The notes under the pieces: model-generated | The model's input: the letters and a program-made list of their open reading frames with translations, nothing else | Database searches by the model: none | What the model was told of the DNA's origin: nothing | Translations under genes and position numbers: made by a program | From: Ectobius pallidus | Lineage: Eukaryota; Arthropoda; Insecta; Blattodea; Ectobiidae | NCBI GenBank assembly: GCA_964059195.1 | Contig: CAXKWD010000005.1 | Location: 143,741,686 to 143,805,685 of the forward strand | Reading direction: 5' to 3' | Length of the DNA stretch: 64,000 bases | Part shown: positions 45,533 through 57,299 of the stretch, in pieces | How the letters are laid out: each line of letters begins with the position of its first letter | Position numbering within the stretch: the stretch's first letter is position 1

Positions 45533-45900
45533 TTGTTTTCAGAAAGCTGTAATCATGGGTACAAGTATGGAAATATGTCCCGCAAACAAGGAACAATGTT
45601 TATAATTCCGCAAAAGCAGCTCAGAATATGCGTAGCCTCAAAATTCAATCTCAGACATCTACGAAACGACCGGCTGTTACGGATATCGGCCATCTTGATT
45701 ATTTACGTCAAGTTTATACAAGGGGGCCAGGCTGTGTAAAGGTTGCACACATTCAGCCTTATGCAAAGATTATTAGTACATTTTTTCTCCTCAGCTGTGT
45801 ATATTCCTGGTATAAATGTTACAACTGGATTATTAGTAAGACTGTAACATTATATTTTTACAGAGAACTTATAATAAAATCTTTCATGTTTTCCTATTGA
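45533..45900 (+). other. Two overlapping small frames, unassigned
   Basis: Frames of 68 codons (45533-45739) and 90 codons (45628-45900) overlap in different phases downstream of the CpG-dense patch. Neither has a recognisable domain. If the patch is a promoter, one of them might be a first exon, but I have no splice evidence. Confidence 0.15.
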
Positions 45901-46480
45901 GAATTCTGCGTTAGTAAATTTTTACCTACGCATATAGGTGGAGTTAGAGACCCTCAGATAACTCACTCGTGGCTATAAAAACGTTATATCGAGTGTTTAC
46001 CATACGTAATCATCGTAATAGAGTAGATCCCCTTAGCACTTGTTCGTTAAATGACAATGTTGGTGAACAAGCTAATTAAAAAGTACTATTTCTCTGATCT
46101 CCAGGCTGTTAGAGGTAACAAAGAGATCACGAAACTTTGATGGATGTTCATGTCAATCAACAAAGCCGTTGATCACAAACACTACTATATGGCATGGCAT
46201 TACCTTCCTGCAGTTCTTTTGTTCTCTGCAGGGTATTTATTTAGATTGGTCACATAGCTTTTGAACATGCTAAAAATTCTGGTTCAATAAGAACGATATT
46301 TAATTGAGGGGTTTAGAGTGGTTTAAGTTCATATAAAATAATCGAGAAAATAGGTCTCAAAGAAGGAGAGGTAGGACTTAACGCGTAAACATTTTTTCTT
46401 CATTAGATGTATAACACATCGTAGAAACGGGTATTTCACGTATCAAACGTATAATTAATGTCCTACATCGTTTAACTTCA
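45901..46480. other. No gene recognised
   Basis: AT-rich, nothing assignable. Confidence 0.5.
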
Positions 46481-46481
<1 letters not shown>

Positions 46482-46529
<48 letters not shown>

Positions 46530-46905
46530 CACTCAACGGCAGTAGACAATAACCTCAGGAAGCTAAAGGAATATTATCTATGAAGGTTCATTGCCGCGCT
46601 TACCTGAGCCCGCACATTCAACCATCCAACCATCCCTCTCAAATCCTACTTCTCTTAAATCTATCCTAATATTGTTCTCCCACCTACGTCTAGGTCTTTC
46701 AGGTGGTCTTATCCCTTCGGGACTCCCAGTCAATACTTTTGAGATATGTCTTTCCTCCTCCATGCGCGCAACCAAGTCCAGCCCATTTCATCCTCCGTGA
46801 TTTAATTACCATTACTATATATGGTGACGAGTACAGGTTATGAAGCTCGTCGTTAAGAAGTTTTCTCCAGTCCTCATTTTCATCTCTTTAGGCCCAAATA
46901 TTTTT
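46482..46905 (-). mobile_element. LINE ORF2 C-terminal tail and 3' end (copy 4 of 5) with long (AAGT)n
   Basis: On the minus strand MEEERHISKVLTGSPEGIRP, PERPRRRWENNIRIDLREVG and FERDGWM match the family consensus. The 3' end runs into about twelve AAGT units (46482-46529 on the plus strand as ACTT), the longest tail of the five. It is 5'-truncated. Confidence 0.85.
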
Positions 46906-47076
46906 ATTTAATTTTCTGTAAGGGTTCTAGAACCAGAATTGAAGCTCATTGATGAAGAATTACAATTTGTAGCCTGTTGAAACCCAATTTTCACACACTA
47001 ATCTACTGTTACAAATGTGCTGGGAACGAAAGCTACCCTTAGAAAGGTAGAGTCAGACTGAAAAATTCAACACCAT

Positions 47077-47166
47077 AGCCGGGATTTGAACCACAAGTCT
47101 TCGGATCTAAGTGCCGCATATCTGCATCTTGCGCTACCATGACCCCTTGTGGTTCAAATCCCGGCT
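47077..47166. repeat. 21-bp perfect inverted repeat formed by two tRNA B-boxes
   Basis: AGCCGGGATTTGAACCACAAG (47077-47097; listed as two parts AGCCGGGATTT and GAACCACAAG) is exactly complementary to 47146-47166. Each arm carries GGTTCAAATCC, a box B. The minus strand also has a box A-like GGTAGCGCAAG at 47128-47138, so one arm belongs to a full tRNA-like head, while the other is a B-box arm facing it. Confidence 0.8.
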
Positions 47167-47840
47167 ACTTGGTATGGGCCAAATTGTCAAAGCTGAACTA
47201 GTTATTTATGCTATTCTGAATTTAAGCGATTGATAGATACACGATAAATAGGAGTAGTAGAAGTAATAGTATTTGTAATGGTTAAAATGAGGGAAATGGA
47301 TAATTAATTATTTGTGCAAAAGAGAAGAGAACGACAGTTACATCTGGTGATGTCCTCAATAATCGTTATAACGTGCTAGCACATTTTTCTTTACCCTTCA
47401 GGGGCTCGGCCCATTAAATGCAACTTTACTTAGACGATGAGAGTTCTATTAAGCAATGTTTACGATTCAAAATAACATAAAAACAAGTAAAATGCAAACC
47501 TCATTCAAAACCTATTCTTTTTCTTTCCATTTCGAGTTTTGTGTACTTCTTTATCGCCTGCGACAGTAGACCCTACAGCTTTTCCTCCGTGAAGCCCACA
47601 TACTAACGTTCCAGAAAAGTTTAAAAGTACGATTAAAAACTTGGCAATATTCAGCACAGCACCACGGGTCATATGTCGTTCTCTGGTAACTCGTAACGAA
47701 CACTTAGCCCCATCCTTTTTCCTGCACAAGGCCGACCCATTCTCTTTCAAGCATTTCCACGGAGGATATAAGAGTATACTTTTACTGACGAACTTTCTCC
47801 CTTACTGCTCCTTTTATTATGATACACCGTCTGTCTTTAT
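47167..47840. other. No gene recognised
   Basis: A minus frame at 47505-47750 and a plus frame at 47641-47961 overlap; neither is assignable. Confidence 0.45.
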
Positions 47841-47848
47841 CTCTAACG

Positions 47849-47910
47849 CAGTGGCGGATCCAGGGGGACGGCATGGGGCCGCGGCCTCCCCCCCCCCCAC
47901 ATGGTTTTTC
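47849..47910 (+). mobile_element. Solitary hAT-type end
   Basis: CAGTGGCGGATCCAGGGGG and the following C-run resemble the ends of the MITE at 31651-31927. I found no matching right end downstream, so it may be a truncated element. Confidence 0.45.
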
Positions 47911-49640
47911 TTTTACGTTGATATCACTGTCTTTATGCGATACTGGTACCTAATAAAATAACATTCAAATTTAATGAAATACACAACAAAAATAAAAGCA
48001 TTTACAATACTTGTTTTTCTTCAATCTGAGGATTGTACAAATTTCATGTTTCAAGTGGTATAAGTCGTTCAGCAATATGGAGAGGTTCCGCCTAATATAC
48101 CACTATATAAGTCCAATTACAGCTAGAAGCTGAAGGAGGGAGCAATCAGGAATATAACACTGAGTAATCAAGTGTAGTAAGTTTATAGGGAATAATATTT
48201 TTAATCTATTCAATTAAAACTTGTTTCTTTATTGTATTGAAGTACTATTTGATAAAATAACAAATATAGGAGAAGATTAAATTGTATATTTTGAATTATG
48301 ACCCATTAAGGTCAATGTCCAAAAATATGCCTAATCGCCGTTATAATTGCAATGGGCTCAGCGTCGACAACAAATCTTAATAAATTACAAAGTCAATAGT
48401 AGAAGTAGAGCAAAGCTCGTGTTTAGGGGCAGCAATTACCACATATATTAAATAAAAGAGAAACATGGAAATTTACACATAGCCTATATATACACACAAC
48501 TTAAATACCTAAACTAAAATCAGTTAAGAATCTTTAAAAAAAAATTAAAGCAGGAAATTCAAAATTATTAAGATTATTCAAAATTTGTTTATATTGACAA
48601 ATACATGTAGGGGAAGACATTAAAATAAAATAAATAAATAAAAGAAAAGACAATTATAAAAATGTTATTATTAATATTGACTAGTTTTTAATTTTTATCA
48701 TAAATTATTAGACACTAGACCTATATTTTGTGAAATCAGGATGTTCAGCAATATAAGTATTATAAAGTTTCAAACCACAATTTTGGGTTTAGATCATGTA
48801 ATTGCCCACCACTGGCATTTCTTCTTCTAGCTTATTTTGATAATGTTTGAAGGAAATAAAATTTGATCTGTTTTTATGGTAATAAGACTATAATGCAAAC
48901 TTATAAAGCCGTTCGATTTTCATAATCTTGAATTCAGAGAATAATAGGCTTGTAGGGTAGTCGACAGGCTACTACAAGATAATACAGTTTGTCATAAATT
49001 AAGATTGTCCTAAGTAATTCAGTTATATGAAGGTTACAGAAGACCAGAAATAAAACAGGGTTAAGAATACCCAAAAACAGAACTAATGGAAACAGACCAC
49101 TTGGAAACTAAATAAGAGTAGAGACAGAGGACTTTTCTTGAAGTAATGCGGCATCAAGACCGGCATTGTACGCTTCAATCTCATTCCACATCCATCGCAA
49201 ACCTTGATCCCTTTTCATTCAATTCCTTTCTTTCAATTTCCGTCCTCAACGGTTGCATCGCGAATATATTAGGACTGATCCCGTATGTCTAGAATCTGAT
49301 CTGTTCTGTTACTTCGACATAGAATCGCACGGAATCAGATACGATGTTGTACAAGAAATTTCTCAATGTATGAATCCGTAACCTTCCTCCAAAAACAATA
49401 TGAACAATGCTAAATTCATGTATTAACTCATATTATTATTAAGCCCACCGTTCATATTACTTTATTAAACTATGGCCCCACATGATGTCGTATTCACACA
49501 ATTTTTAACTGATGGTGAATGTACACAATAATTACATAGATTTAAAATTACAAATTATGAGGCATGTAAATGGTAAGAAAATATCTAAAAAGTGCACCTA
49601 TTATTAATTGAGTGTTCTTTGTATGGAAAGAAAGATAACT
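47911..49640. other. No gene recognised
   Basis: Strongly AT-rich, nothing assignable. Confidence 0.5.
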
Positions 49641-49650
49641 TCAACTGTTA

Positions 49651-49985
49651 CTTGCTCACTTACTTACTGAAAGGGAATGACAATTCCTTAGCAAGCTAAA
49701 GGAATATTATCTACTTTATAGAACCCAAAGATTTACTGTCGCTCTTACATGAACCCACCATTCAACCCTATTCTGTGCTAACTCAATAAAACCATTCCCC
49801 TTAAATCCTGCTTTCCTTAAATTTTTCTAATACTGTCCTCCCACCTAGAGGTCTTTTCCCTTTGGGTCTCCCCGTTTAACATGATTGAGATATCTTTCCT
49901 CCCCCATGTGCGCAACATATCCAACCGATTTCATCTTCCGAGATATAATTATCCTTACTATCGCCTATTCGTCTTATGATTCAGT
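49651..49985 (-). mobile_element. LINE ORF2 C-terminal tail and 3' end (copy 5 of 5), most decayed
   Basis: The minus strand still shows the family's end, with AAGGAATTGTC and GGTTC-like sequence, the AQNRVEW region, and PKGKRPL near 49855, but with deletions (for example in the GRPRRRW block). A short AAGTAAGTAAG-type tail remains at 49651. Confidence 0.7.
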
Positions 49986-50061
49986 GATAGAACGAATCAG
50001 TGATGGTATTTTTAAAAAGCTTTTAGCACAAGAAGTAAGACAATGCAGTTTTAATTATTGA

Positions 50062-50620
50062 GGCATCCAAACCAACAAAAGACGATGCCCTGAAGATGGC
50101 GGAAATACGCCGAAAGGCCTAGGCGAATTACAAATTAAAATATTGTTGAGTTACTGGAATTAAGTTTAATAGATATTTTTAAATTTAGTAGATATGTAAT
50201 GACTTTTTTGTAATTTTTTAGCTGTTAATGACATTTTTGTTTCACTCCTTTTATGTATTTATGTTTAATATTTTTACGTTATTTTTTAGTTAATCACATT
50301 TTTTATACACACTATTTCTTTTCTCTCCTCGTTTTTCACTTTGATATTTTTGAAACTGCACCCGAGCACGAGCAAACTTGCTCATTCGGGTGTATTACTA
50401 AATGTTAATAGGCTATTTCTTGTGAAGATATAGCCTATATTTCTTTTCCTCTTTTTAAGTGGTAGTTGCAGTTACTTTTGAAATTTGGAAATTGTTTTAT
50501 TTTACTTGTATGGATATGTATTTGTATTTGTATTTGTATAAATATGATCTAAAATTTACAGTAAAAATTGTACTGTAACTGCATTTGGATGCCCAATAAA
50601 TGTTTATTTATTTTTTTAAA
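50062..50620 (+). mobile_element. Retroelement 3' region with hammerhead-like motif and CACCCGA hairpin
   Basis: A stem GGCATC/GATGCC (50062-50067, 50084-50089) is followed directly by CTGAAGA (50090-50096), a perfect GGCG/CGCC stem with loop GAAATA (50098-50111), and GAAA (50112-50115). Downstream lies a T-rich 3' UTR with the hairpin CACCCGAGCACGAGCAAACT...TCGGGTG (about 50358-50391), then GTATTTGTATTTGTATTTG and CCCAATAAATG, a polyadenylation-like end. The UTR matches 42262-42655. Whether the motif and the UTR belong to one element is inferred from their spacing. Confidence 0.55.
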
Positions 50621-51120
50621 GAAAAGTCTATTTTACTTTAATAGAAAGTGTTGCTTGGAATGTAATGTAATCTATACTTCTTATGCCTCTAGAGTCTAGA
50701 GCGTCTGAGAGCAAAAGGTGGGTAAATATCGGTGAAATTATGTTGCCTTGCATAGAAAACGTTATTATGTGGCACACAAGAAGACGAGGTATAAATTGCT
50801 TGTTCTCATGTTGAATTTACGTTTTTCGTCCTTAATTGGACGCATCATGCCAATTAGCGAGTCCTTGAGCATATTACACGCTTGCCCAACAGTTTGATAT
50901 GAAAGCTCCATACGAATTGTTGACATGTGTAAGAATATTATAAAATATTTATCCATTATACACTTTTAGTTTGTACTTTACGAGTCGCTTCAGCTTCGTT
51001 ATGTTTCCGCATAGTAACAGAGAGATAGCAAGATTGAAGGGATATAACGGGAATGTATAGAAATACCTAGGCCTAGACGATAGCTTGTTAAAATGGAATG
51101 GACGAAGGATTAAGTTATCG
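50621..51120. other. No gene recognised
   Basis: AT-rich. The minus frame 50949-51278 overlaps a G-run and the SINE that follows, and is not a gene. Confidence 0.5.
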
Positions 51121-51159
51121 ATGGGGGGGGGGGGAGATGGAGATGCCTCGATGCTAGTA

Positions 51160-51466
51160 AAGTAAAGTAAAGAGATCCCTATGCAGGCCGTCGAGGCCCT
51201 TAGGGTTCCAGGAGGTTGAGCCTCCCAGATTTTTAGACATTCAGACATGAAGGCGGTAAGGTTGCCAGCCTTACGCACCGGCCGCCTTTACCCCCAGGAT
51301 TGCTCCTGGTACTCAGTTCTGCTAGAGACTGAGTCGACCCAGGGCCATGGTGCCACCAGAAGGATTAGGCCAATTAAAAAGTCCCGGTGACCTCAATGGG
51401 GATCGAACCCGCGACCTTCCGGTTTGTAGCGCAGTGCCTCAACCACTACACTACAGCGTACCCCCC
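51160..51466 (-). mobile_element. tRNA-derived SINE, family D, full length with TSDs
   Basis: On the minus strand it begins with TAGTGTAGTGGTTGAGGCAC (box A) and GGTCGCGGGTTCGATCCCC (box B), continues with CCGGGACTTTTTAATTGGCC and a GC-rich body, and ends in (CTTTA)n. CCTCGATGCTAGTA flanks it at 51146-51159 and 51467-51480. Related copies lie at 59700-60050 and 60055-60313. Confidence 0.92.
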
Positions 51467-51480
51467 CCTCGATGCTAGTA

Positions 51481-52348
51481 GTCTACAAAATTTTATTCCC
51501 AGTCCGACATTTGCAATAAATGCGGAAATGGATTCATTTTCGTACCCTTGGTTACTGGGGGTTTTTTTCTAATTTCGAGGTTTTTTTTTTTTTTTTATCT
51601 TTTCATTTTTGGTAAATCCTGTACGTTCTAGTACAACCCGCCTGGCATGTTTAAATATATATCTGATTACTACTTTGTAGCTACAAACACCGTAAAAACA
51701 AGGTCGTAATTATATGTTTTATGTGTCAATAACATATGATTGCGACATGGATGTAATGAACATTGCTCGTGAGATGTTTAATATAATATTACTTTGAGCA
51801 TCGATGTTGTTGCAGCAAGGATGTAGCATCAAGATTTTATGGCTGACCGTGTTGCCATCTTGTTAAGACATACAGTCATTACGGGGCTTGTTATGAACAG
51901 TAAGTAGCTTGTATGGAGCACTTTAATACAGATTATCTCTACTGCTGCCATGCTCTCTTTTGTGGTTGCTTTTTGTTACTGCAAAATTTCTGTCTCCTAG
52001 TTTCAGAATGGTCTGTGTCGAGTTACTGCTTTTACTCTGAAAGTAAGTTAATAATACAGCACTCACAATTCTTATTAGTAGCAGTGAAGAGATTTCGTGG
52101 TACCGAAAGTTCTCCATTTCTCCATTTCTATTTTTTAATGTTTCGACCATTCATACCTTATTCCATGTGAGATAACACTTAAAAACATAAATTAAAGTAC
52201 AGGCGTTAATTAAAGGACTGTTGTTATTATTCCAACTATCGATTTCCAACTTGACATATCTGATATAGATTAATATCGTATACGGAACAACCTCCAAGCA
52301 TTGAAATCGGCATACAACCTGTCTTTAAAATAAATTCAATTCAGCTCA
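51481..52348. other. No gene recognised
   Basis: AT-rich; includes a poly(T) run near 51580. Overlapping frames at 51913-52170 are unassigned. Confidence 0.5.
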
Positions 52349-52358
52349 TGTTAAATTT

Positions 52359-52696
52359 GACTGACTGACTTGTTCCTGTAACCCCTATGGTGGGGCATAG
52401 GACCTCCAAAGTGGAGGTTTCATTACCTATACTAATTTTGTCACGCTTATTTACCGAGAGAGGGCAAAGGAACAGGTGGTAAGTCCATCGCCTCTCAGTC
52501 CCTCTCCGGAAACTAAGGTATTAGTTGGACGTGAAAGGGCTGAGAAATTTTGTCCAGAGGCTCTAATTTAGGCTTGGAGTTATTTTACGTGCCGTAAATC
52601 TACGACACGGGCCCCCAGCTTAAAGTCCCTCCCGGAGGACTCCGTGCCCAGGATTTTTACGTCCTGAAAAATCCATCGACCGCGGCCGGCCGACCT
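52359..52696 (-). mobile_element. tRNA-derived SINE, family A, head-truncated, with TSDs
   Basis: Body as in 8073-8435, ending in (GACT)n at 52359-52368, but on the minus strand it begins inside the head (CCGCGGTCGATGG), so the tRNA-like promoter is missing. TGTTAAATTT flanks it at 52349-52358 and 52697-52706. The head was lost at insertion, because the duplications still fit the truncated element. Confidence 0.85.
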
Positions 52697-52706
52697 TGTT
52701 AAATTT

Positions 52707-54235
52707 AATACTATTTAAAAATGAGGTCATTCATGTGTTTTAATATGCGTTGCTTTAGAGGTTAAAATGTCAGAGCGAAACCCGGCTCCCTGAGAGCCTT
52801 TTTTTCCTGTCATCTATCGGCAAGGACGAAAACAAATAACAGCTGTATGCTCATTGAGATAAGGTAGTTTGTTTTACCAATTGAAAACATTTTGGTAGGC
52901 TACAATTTTTAACAGAGGAGTATGAGCAGTAGGCCTATATAGAGTTTAGTCCTCTATGCTTCTGTTTCAAACCATGAACTGTTTCAAACTCTCTGCAGAA
53001 ACAAACGTTTTTTTTTGCACTCGTAGAGCACAGACTGATCGGACCATGAAGTTAACAAGATATTTACTTGAACAGTAAAATAACCCGCAGGAAATGAATC
53101 ACATGGGCGTGGCTGATAGAGTAAAGTAGAAGAAGATGCTCATCTTTTTGTTTCTTCTGCCAAATGGCTGTATCTAACTTAATGAGCACATGTTTCACTT
53201 TGTGTAATACGCTCTCATGTTCATTACCCACTCAAATTTAGACTTGTATTTACATCACTTAACTAAAGCACGTATAAAAGCTTTTCTAACTCTTTTGCTC
53301 CAAAGCATTATGTACAAAGGAAAACGACTTGCTGCTATCTCTTCCTAAAATGCATGATGTGTCTCAAATGAAAAACTCACTGTGGAATAAGAAGACCAAA
53401 AATTGAATATCAAAACATTAGCAGTTAAATTAATCGCAATTACTTATAAAATAATTATTATTCATTACAGTAATATACAAAGAAATCTCTTGTTAATCCA
53501 GCCTAACTCTAAGGTAAACGCCTAATTTGCAAGCTAGCCAGATTCGATGGAAATAATCATAAAAAGTTACTACAAAAAACGACTTTAAGCTAAATATTAC
53601 TTTTATGTTTTCAATTAATTGGTAAACCTATTTCAGTTTTTACGTAATCATCTTTCTGCTTTCTGCTTTAAACTTAACATTTAACTGCTGTAGCCGTCTC
53701 TGTGATGGCGGTAATCATTTTTAGATCACTGAAGACCATTTCAGTAAAAACAACAACAGTTAAACAACAAGCCAGAAACTTTCTAAGAAGCATATTATAC
53801 AATTTGTTTTACTTCAGAAGGCAGGCTTCGGAAATTACTTTCTTCTCATTATAAACATCTTTGCTTGTTCAATATTCGAAAACAATATTTTGATTCTTTT
53901 CATCTCTGGCAGGCCTGAGGAACACTATTCCCAAGGTGTGAAGCCAATCCCCTACTTCACCTCCCGTCGTGATTGGTTCAGTTGCGCACCTTGGGAGTAA
54001 CGTTCCAAAGGCTTCGTCTATGGTAATGGTATTCACTTTCTGTTTAAGCAACAGGCTGATAAATAGTGAATTTCTAACGCTAAATGATAAATAGCATGAG
54101 CTCGAAACATTTTACCGTATTGAGGATATTAAGGATAGTTAGATAAGCTAATATTGGCACTTAAGGCATAAATGGTACATGCTGCAGTTTATAATAATTC
54201 CTTTATTGCAATAAAATGGTCACAGAATGGTGAAT
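52707..54235. other. No gene recognised
   Basis: AT-rich; one TAGGCCTA at 52930. The GC-richer minus frame 53869-54051 is unassigned. Confidence 0.5.
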
Positions 54236-54239
54236 GGAG

Positions 54240-54395
54240 AAAAGTTAGAATAATATATGGCAAGGGAAACAGAAGGACACCGAGAAAACCTGCCCGACCC
54301 CATTTTGTCCACCACAAATTCCACATGGATTCACCGAGGTTCGATATCGGGTCCCTGCGGCGGAAGGTCTAATCAGTCAGTCATGGGGGGGGGGG
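54240..54395 (-). mobile_element. tRNA-derived SINE remnant
   Basis: On the minus strand CCGCAGGGACCCGATATCGA and ACCTCGGTGAATCCATGTGG resemble a degenerate T-arm and the start of a SINE body, followed by TTTGTGGTGGACAAAATGGG and GGTTTTCTCGGTGTCCTTC. The head lies in a G-rich stretch next to GTCAGTCAT. Recognised from memory of similar insect SINE bodies. Confidence 0.45.
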
Positions 54396-54817
54396 GTTGC
54401 AGTTTATAAGGCAATGTACAGAAATGTTGACTGCGAAGTCGTGGCAAAACTCTCATGAAATCGCAAGCATTTCAATCAGATATATGGATGATTTTTCACG
54501 AATCATTACAGAATAGGGATGGAGGAGGAAGTAAGGCGAGATGCAAAGAACCGATACGAAAACAAGATTCCAAACATAAATTACAACGATCTCTTCTGTT
54601 CTCATATCAGAGCTCGGTTCATTTCACTTTCATCGTGACGGAAACTTCCTGCAAATTTTTCTCAGGGGGAAACAAGAAGCATTGCAAAATATGTTTGCTT
54701 TATTTTCGAATATATAACTAGCTTCTTTGTTCTCAAGGATGAGAAAATTTCTCATTCTTAACTGAACTCGACCCATCTTCAACAGCAGAGTACCCCAAAG
54801 GCGTATAAGGCATATAA

Positions 54818-55225
54818 GTATTCAAGTGGCAGAAAAAAGCAGTAATAGTAATTACGGGAATTGTACGCCATGAGTCATGTAGACCAATTTTTAAAGAGCT
54901 AAAAAACTTAACTGTACCCTCACTCTGTATTAAAGAATGCCTCCTTTCAATAAGAGATCAGACAAACACTTTACCACTCAGAACAGCTATTCACGGGTAT
55001 GAAACTAGAAATAGAAATGATTTAAACATGGACTACACCAGATTATACATGAGTCAAAATAGTTTTAAATATACAGTTATGAAGTTTTACAATAAGCTAC
55101 CGCTAACAGTGAGAAATTTACCAATTCATGTCTTTGAGAAATACCTTCATAATATTTTAATTGAAAAGTGTATTGGCCTATATGATGTTAATGACTTCAA
55201 CTCTGTTAATTTTAATATGTTTTAA
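54818..55225 (+). pseudogene. LINE reverse transcriptase, C-terminal remnant
   Basis: A 135-codon open stretch begins just after an in-frame stop at 54815. It has VFKWQKKAVIVITG, CRPIFKELKNLTVPSL and FYNKLPLTVRNLP, the same landmarks as the frame at 2-688 (QKRAIRIICG, SCKPLFEKLKVLTL, YNKLPNNIK) but from a different family at the sequence level. Upstream RT sequence is lost. The 3' UTR that follows ends in A-rich repeats near 55320. An internal ATG at 55028 is not a start. Confidence 0.8.
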
Positions 55226-55362
55226 TGTATTTATTTTTTATGACTATTGTCTATTTTAACTTATATTGACAAATGACTAATAATGAAAATTCAAAGAAAA
55301 TTAAAATTAAAATTCAAAATTCAAGCATGAAAAGCTCGGTGTGGTTGGTACCTTGAACATGA

Positions 55363-55381
55363 TTTTTTTTTTTTTTTTTTT
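55363..55381. repeat. T19 run
   Basis: Uninterrupted T homopolymer followed by a GC-richer patch (55410-55490). Confidence 0.95.
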
Positions 55382-55499
55382 AACCGACAAAGCACAATTT
55401 CAGAAAATAAAACAAGCAGGGAGCGAACTTTTCCGGTCTCCAACTCGCCATTGGCTGGCAACCAGCATTCTCTGGCGGGCGACAAAAGTTCAGTTAAAA

Positions 55500-56745
55500 A
55501 ATGTTATGTTATTTGCTTTTATTATTTTAGTTCCTGCAACAAAGATTAATTAAATACATGCTCCAAGTTTATTCAGTTTTTAAAATACAGTTTTATGTTT
55601 AACATCAGAAATAAAATATTTCTTTTAATAAAGAGGAAGGGGAAACGTCCCCATAACACTAGCAGCATTTCCTCTTTGGAAATGAAATGCATGAAATCTA
55701 AAAGGCAGTGCACCAAAACAAATGTTTGTATTTTATTTTTGTTTGACGTGAGTTTTTCAGTCTATCGTAGAAAAAATCCTACGCAAACATGCTTGTGAAA
55801 TGTATAGGCCTAACAAAATCTCGAAAATAGAAAAACCAAGATTATTTTCTAACCTCTCGATTCTGTTAAAACACCACTCCCGCAGAGTATCGAAAAATAG
55901 GCCTACTATTTTGTATTCCTTTGTTGTATAATTCTGTACATTTTGTTTCGTTTAGATCCTTGTTTAGTTTTCATTTTGTTTTTACCAGTTTAGTCGACAA
56001 ACTTTGTCCAGAAATGTAACCTCAAACATGCAGAAAGTTAATAAAATTAAAATAAAACATTTAGCTATGGGACTAGCAAACAGGATGTAATAAAAAAAAA
56101 AAAAAGCTTTTTATATGAGTTCAGCAAGTAAGCCTTTAAAACAAATATGCGTAAAACTTAGTAAATTGCTTCAACAGCGTGCAATGATACACATTGCTAT
56201 AGAAAAGTAACATGAAACGTGAAATTGTTATCGAAAAGCAAATTAGTACAACACTTTCTCCTTTCTTAACATAAAAATTAAATGCAATTACGTATGCTTT
56301 GAGTAAGAACATAACGTATAAAAAAAAAGAAATGACAATTAAAAGAGGTTGCAGAGTTAGAAGCTACGGCTATTAATAGTTTCGAATAGAAGTTACGATA
56401 ATTCAATGTTTTTTCCAATGATAATGTTTAAGGCAATAATTTCAATCACAATTACCTTAACGCTTACAAGAAAAATACTGTGAATTGCTTTAACAATCTG
56501 CAAAGACATTAAGCTAATGGTTCTCCTTTCCTGATGAAAACTTCTGCTGCTACTTTTATCATTGATCGCGAAGAAAGACTTGAAAATAAAGTTGTTTTCT
56601 TTTCTCTTTTTAAATCTAAAGAATACAACATTCTTTTTGTGCACAACAGAGCACGATTACAGGAAAGTTATATGCTCATTCTACGTGGCACAAAGGCGTA
56701 ATAAGTTTTAGTCCTGTTCAACTGTATCTAGAGTTGGTAAACAAT
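55500..56745. other. No gene recognised
   Basis: AT-rich; TAGGCCTA at 55805 and 55898. Confidence 0.5.
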
Positions 56746-56756
56746 TCTTGATAAAC

Positions 56757-56905
56757 CGGTGAGGTGACCGAGATGGTAGCGTCTTGGATTCGCATTTTGG
56801 GTGGTCCCTGCTTCAAACCCCATGGCATGCAATTAGGCTCGTATTTTTTCATGGTTTCCCCAATCGCCAAGGACAATAGCGAAATCTATATTTATTTACC
56901 CTAAC
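56757..56905 (+). mobile_element. tRNA-derived SINE, family B
   Basis: GGTGAGGTGACCGAGATGGT (box A) and CCTGCTTCAAACCCC (box B, mutated) form the head. The body contains TTTCATGGTTTCCCCAATCG, shared with the copy at 43111-43270. No clear duplication seen. Confidence 0.75.
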
Positions 56906-57299
56906 TTAGCTGTTTCGTCTTGTACCATAATAACTAAAATTGAATACAGTTGACATTAAAAGAACTCTATAATCCATGAACAATAGAAAACACATGCACA
57001 TCAATACTTATATGTCCTATTGGTATAGAAATAGAACCTGATTCGTGATACAACCTCGATGTTCAAACGAGTATAAATAAAAGCTGGATTAAAAATTATC
57101 AGTGGAAATTATAATTAGTAAAAAAAATCTCTTCATATTTTGGGTTATTTTGTTATGTTATGTTTACATTTTAAGTGAAAGCAAACTATACAAGAAGGCT
57201 TTTTAGTTGGTTAACATTTTTTCAATTTTCTTTTCATTTAATTTTGTCTTTGGTATTCTGACACCTCGATTTTTTTCTTGCTCACCGTTGTTTGCGAAC

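Noticed and set aside
47641..47961. 106-codon plus-strand frame
   Set aside because: It runs into a transposon end and has no recognisable domain; overlapping frame on the minus strand is equally open.
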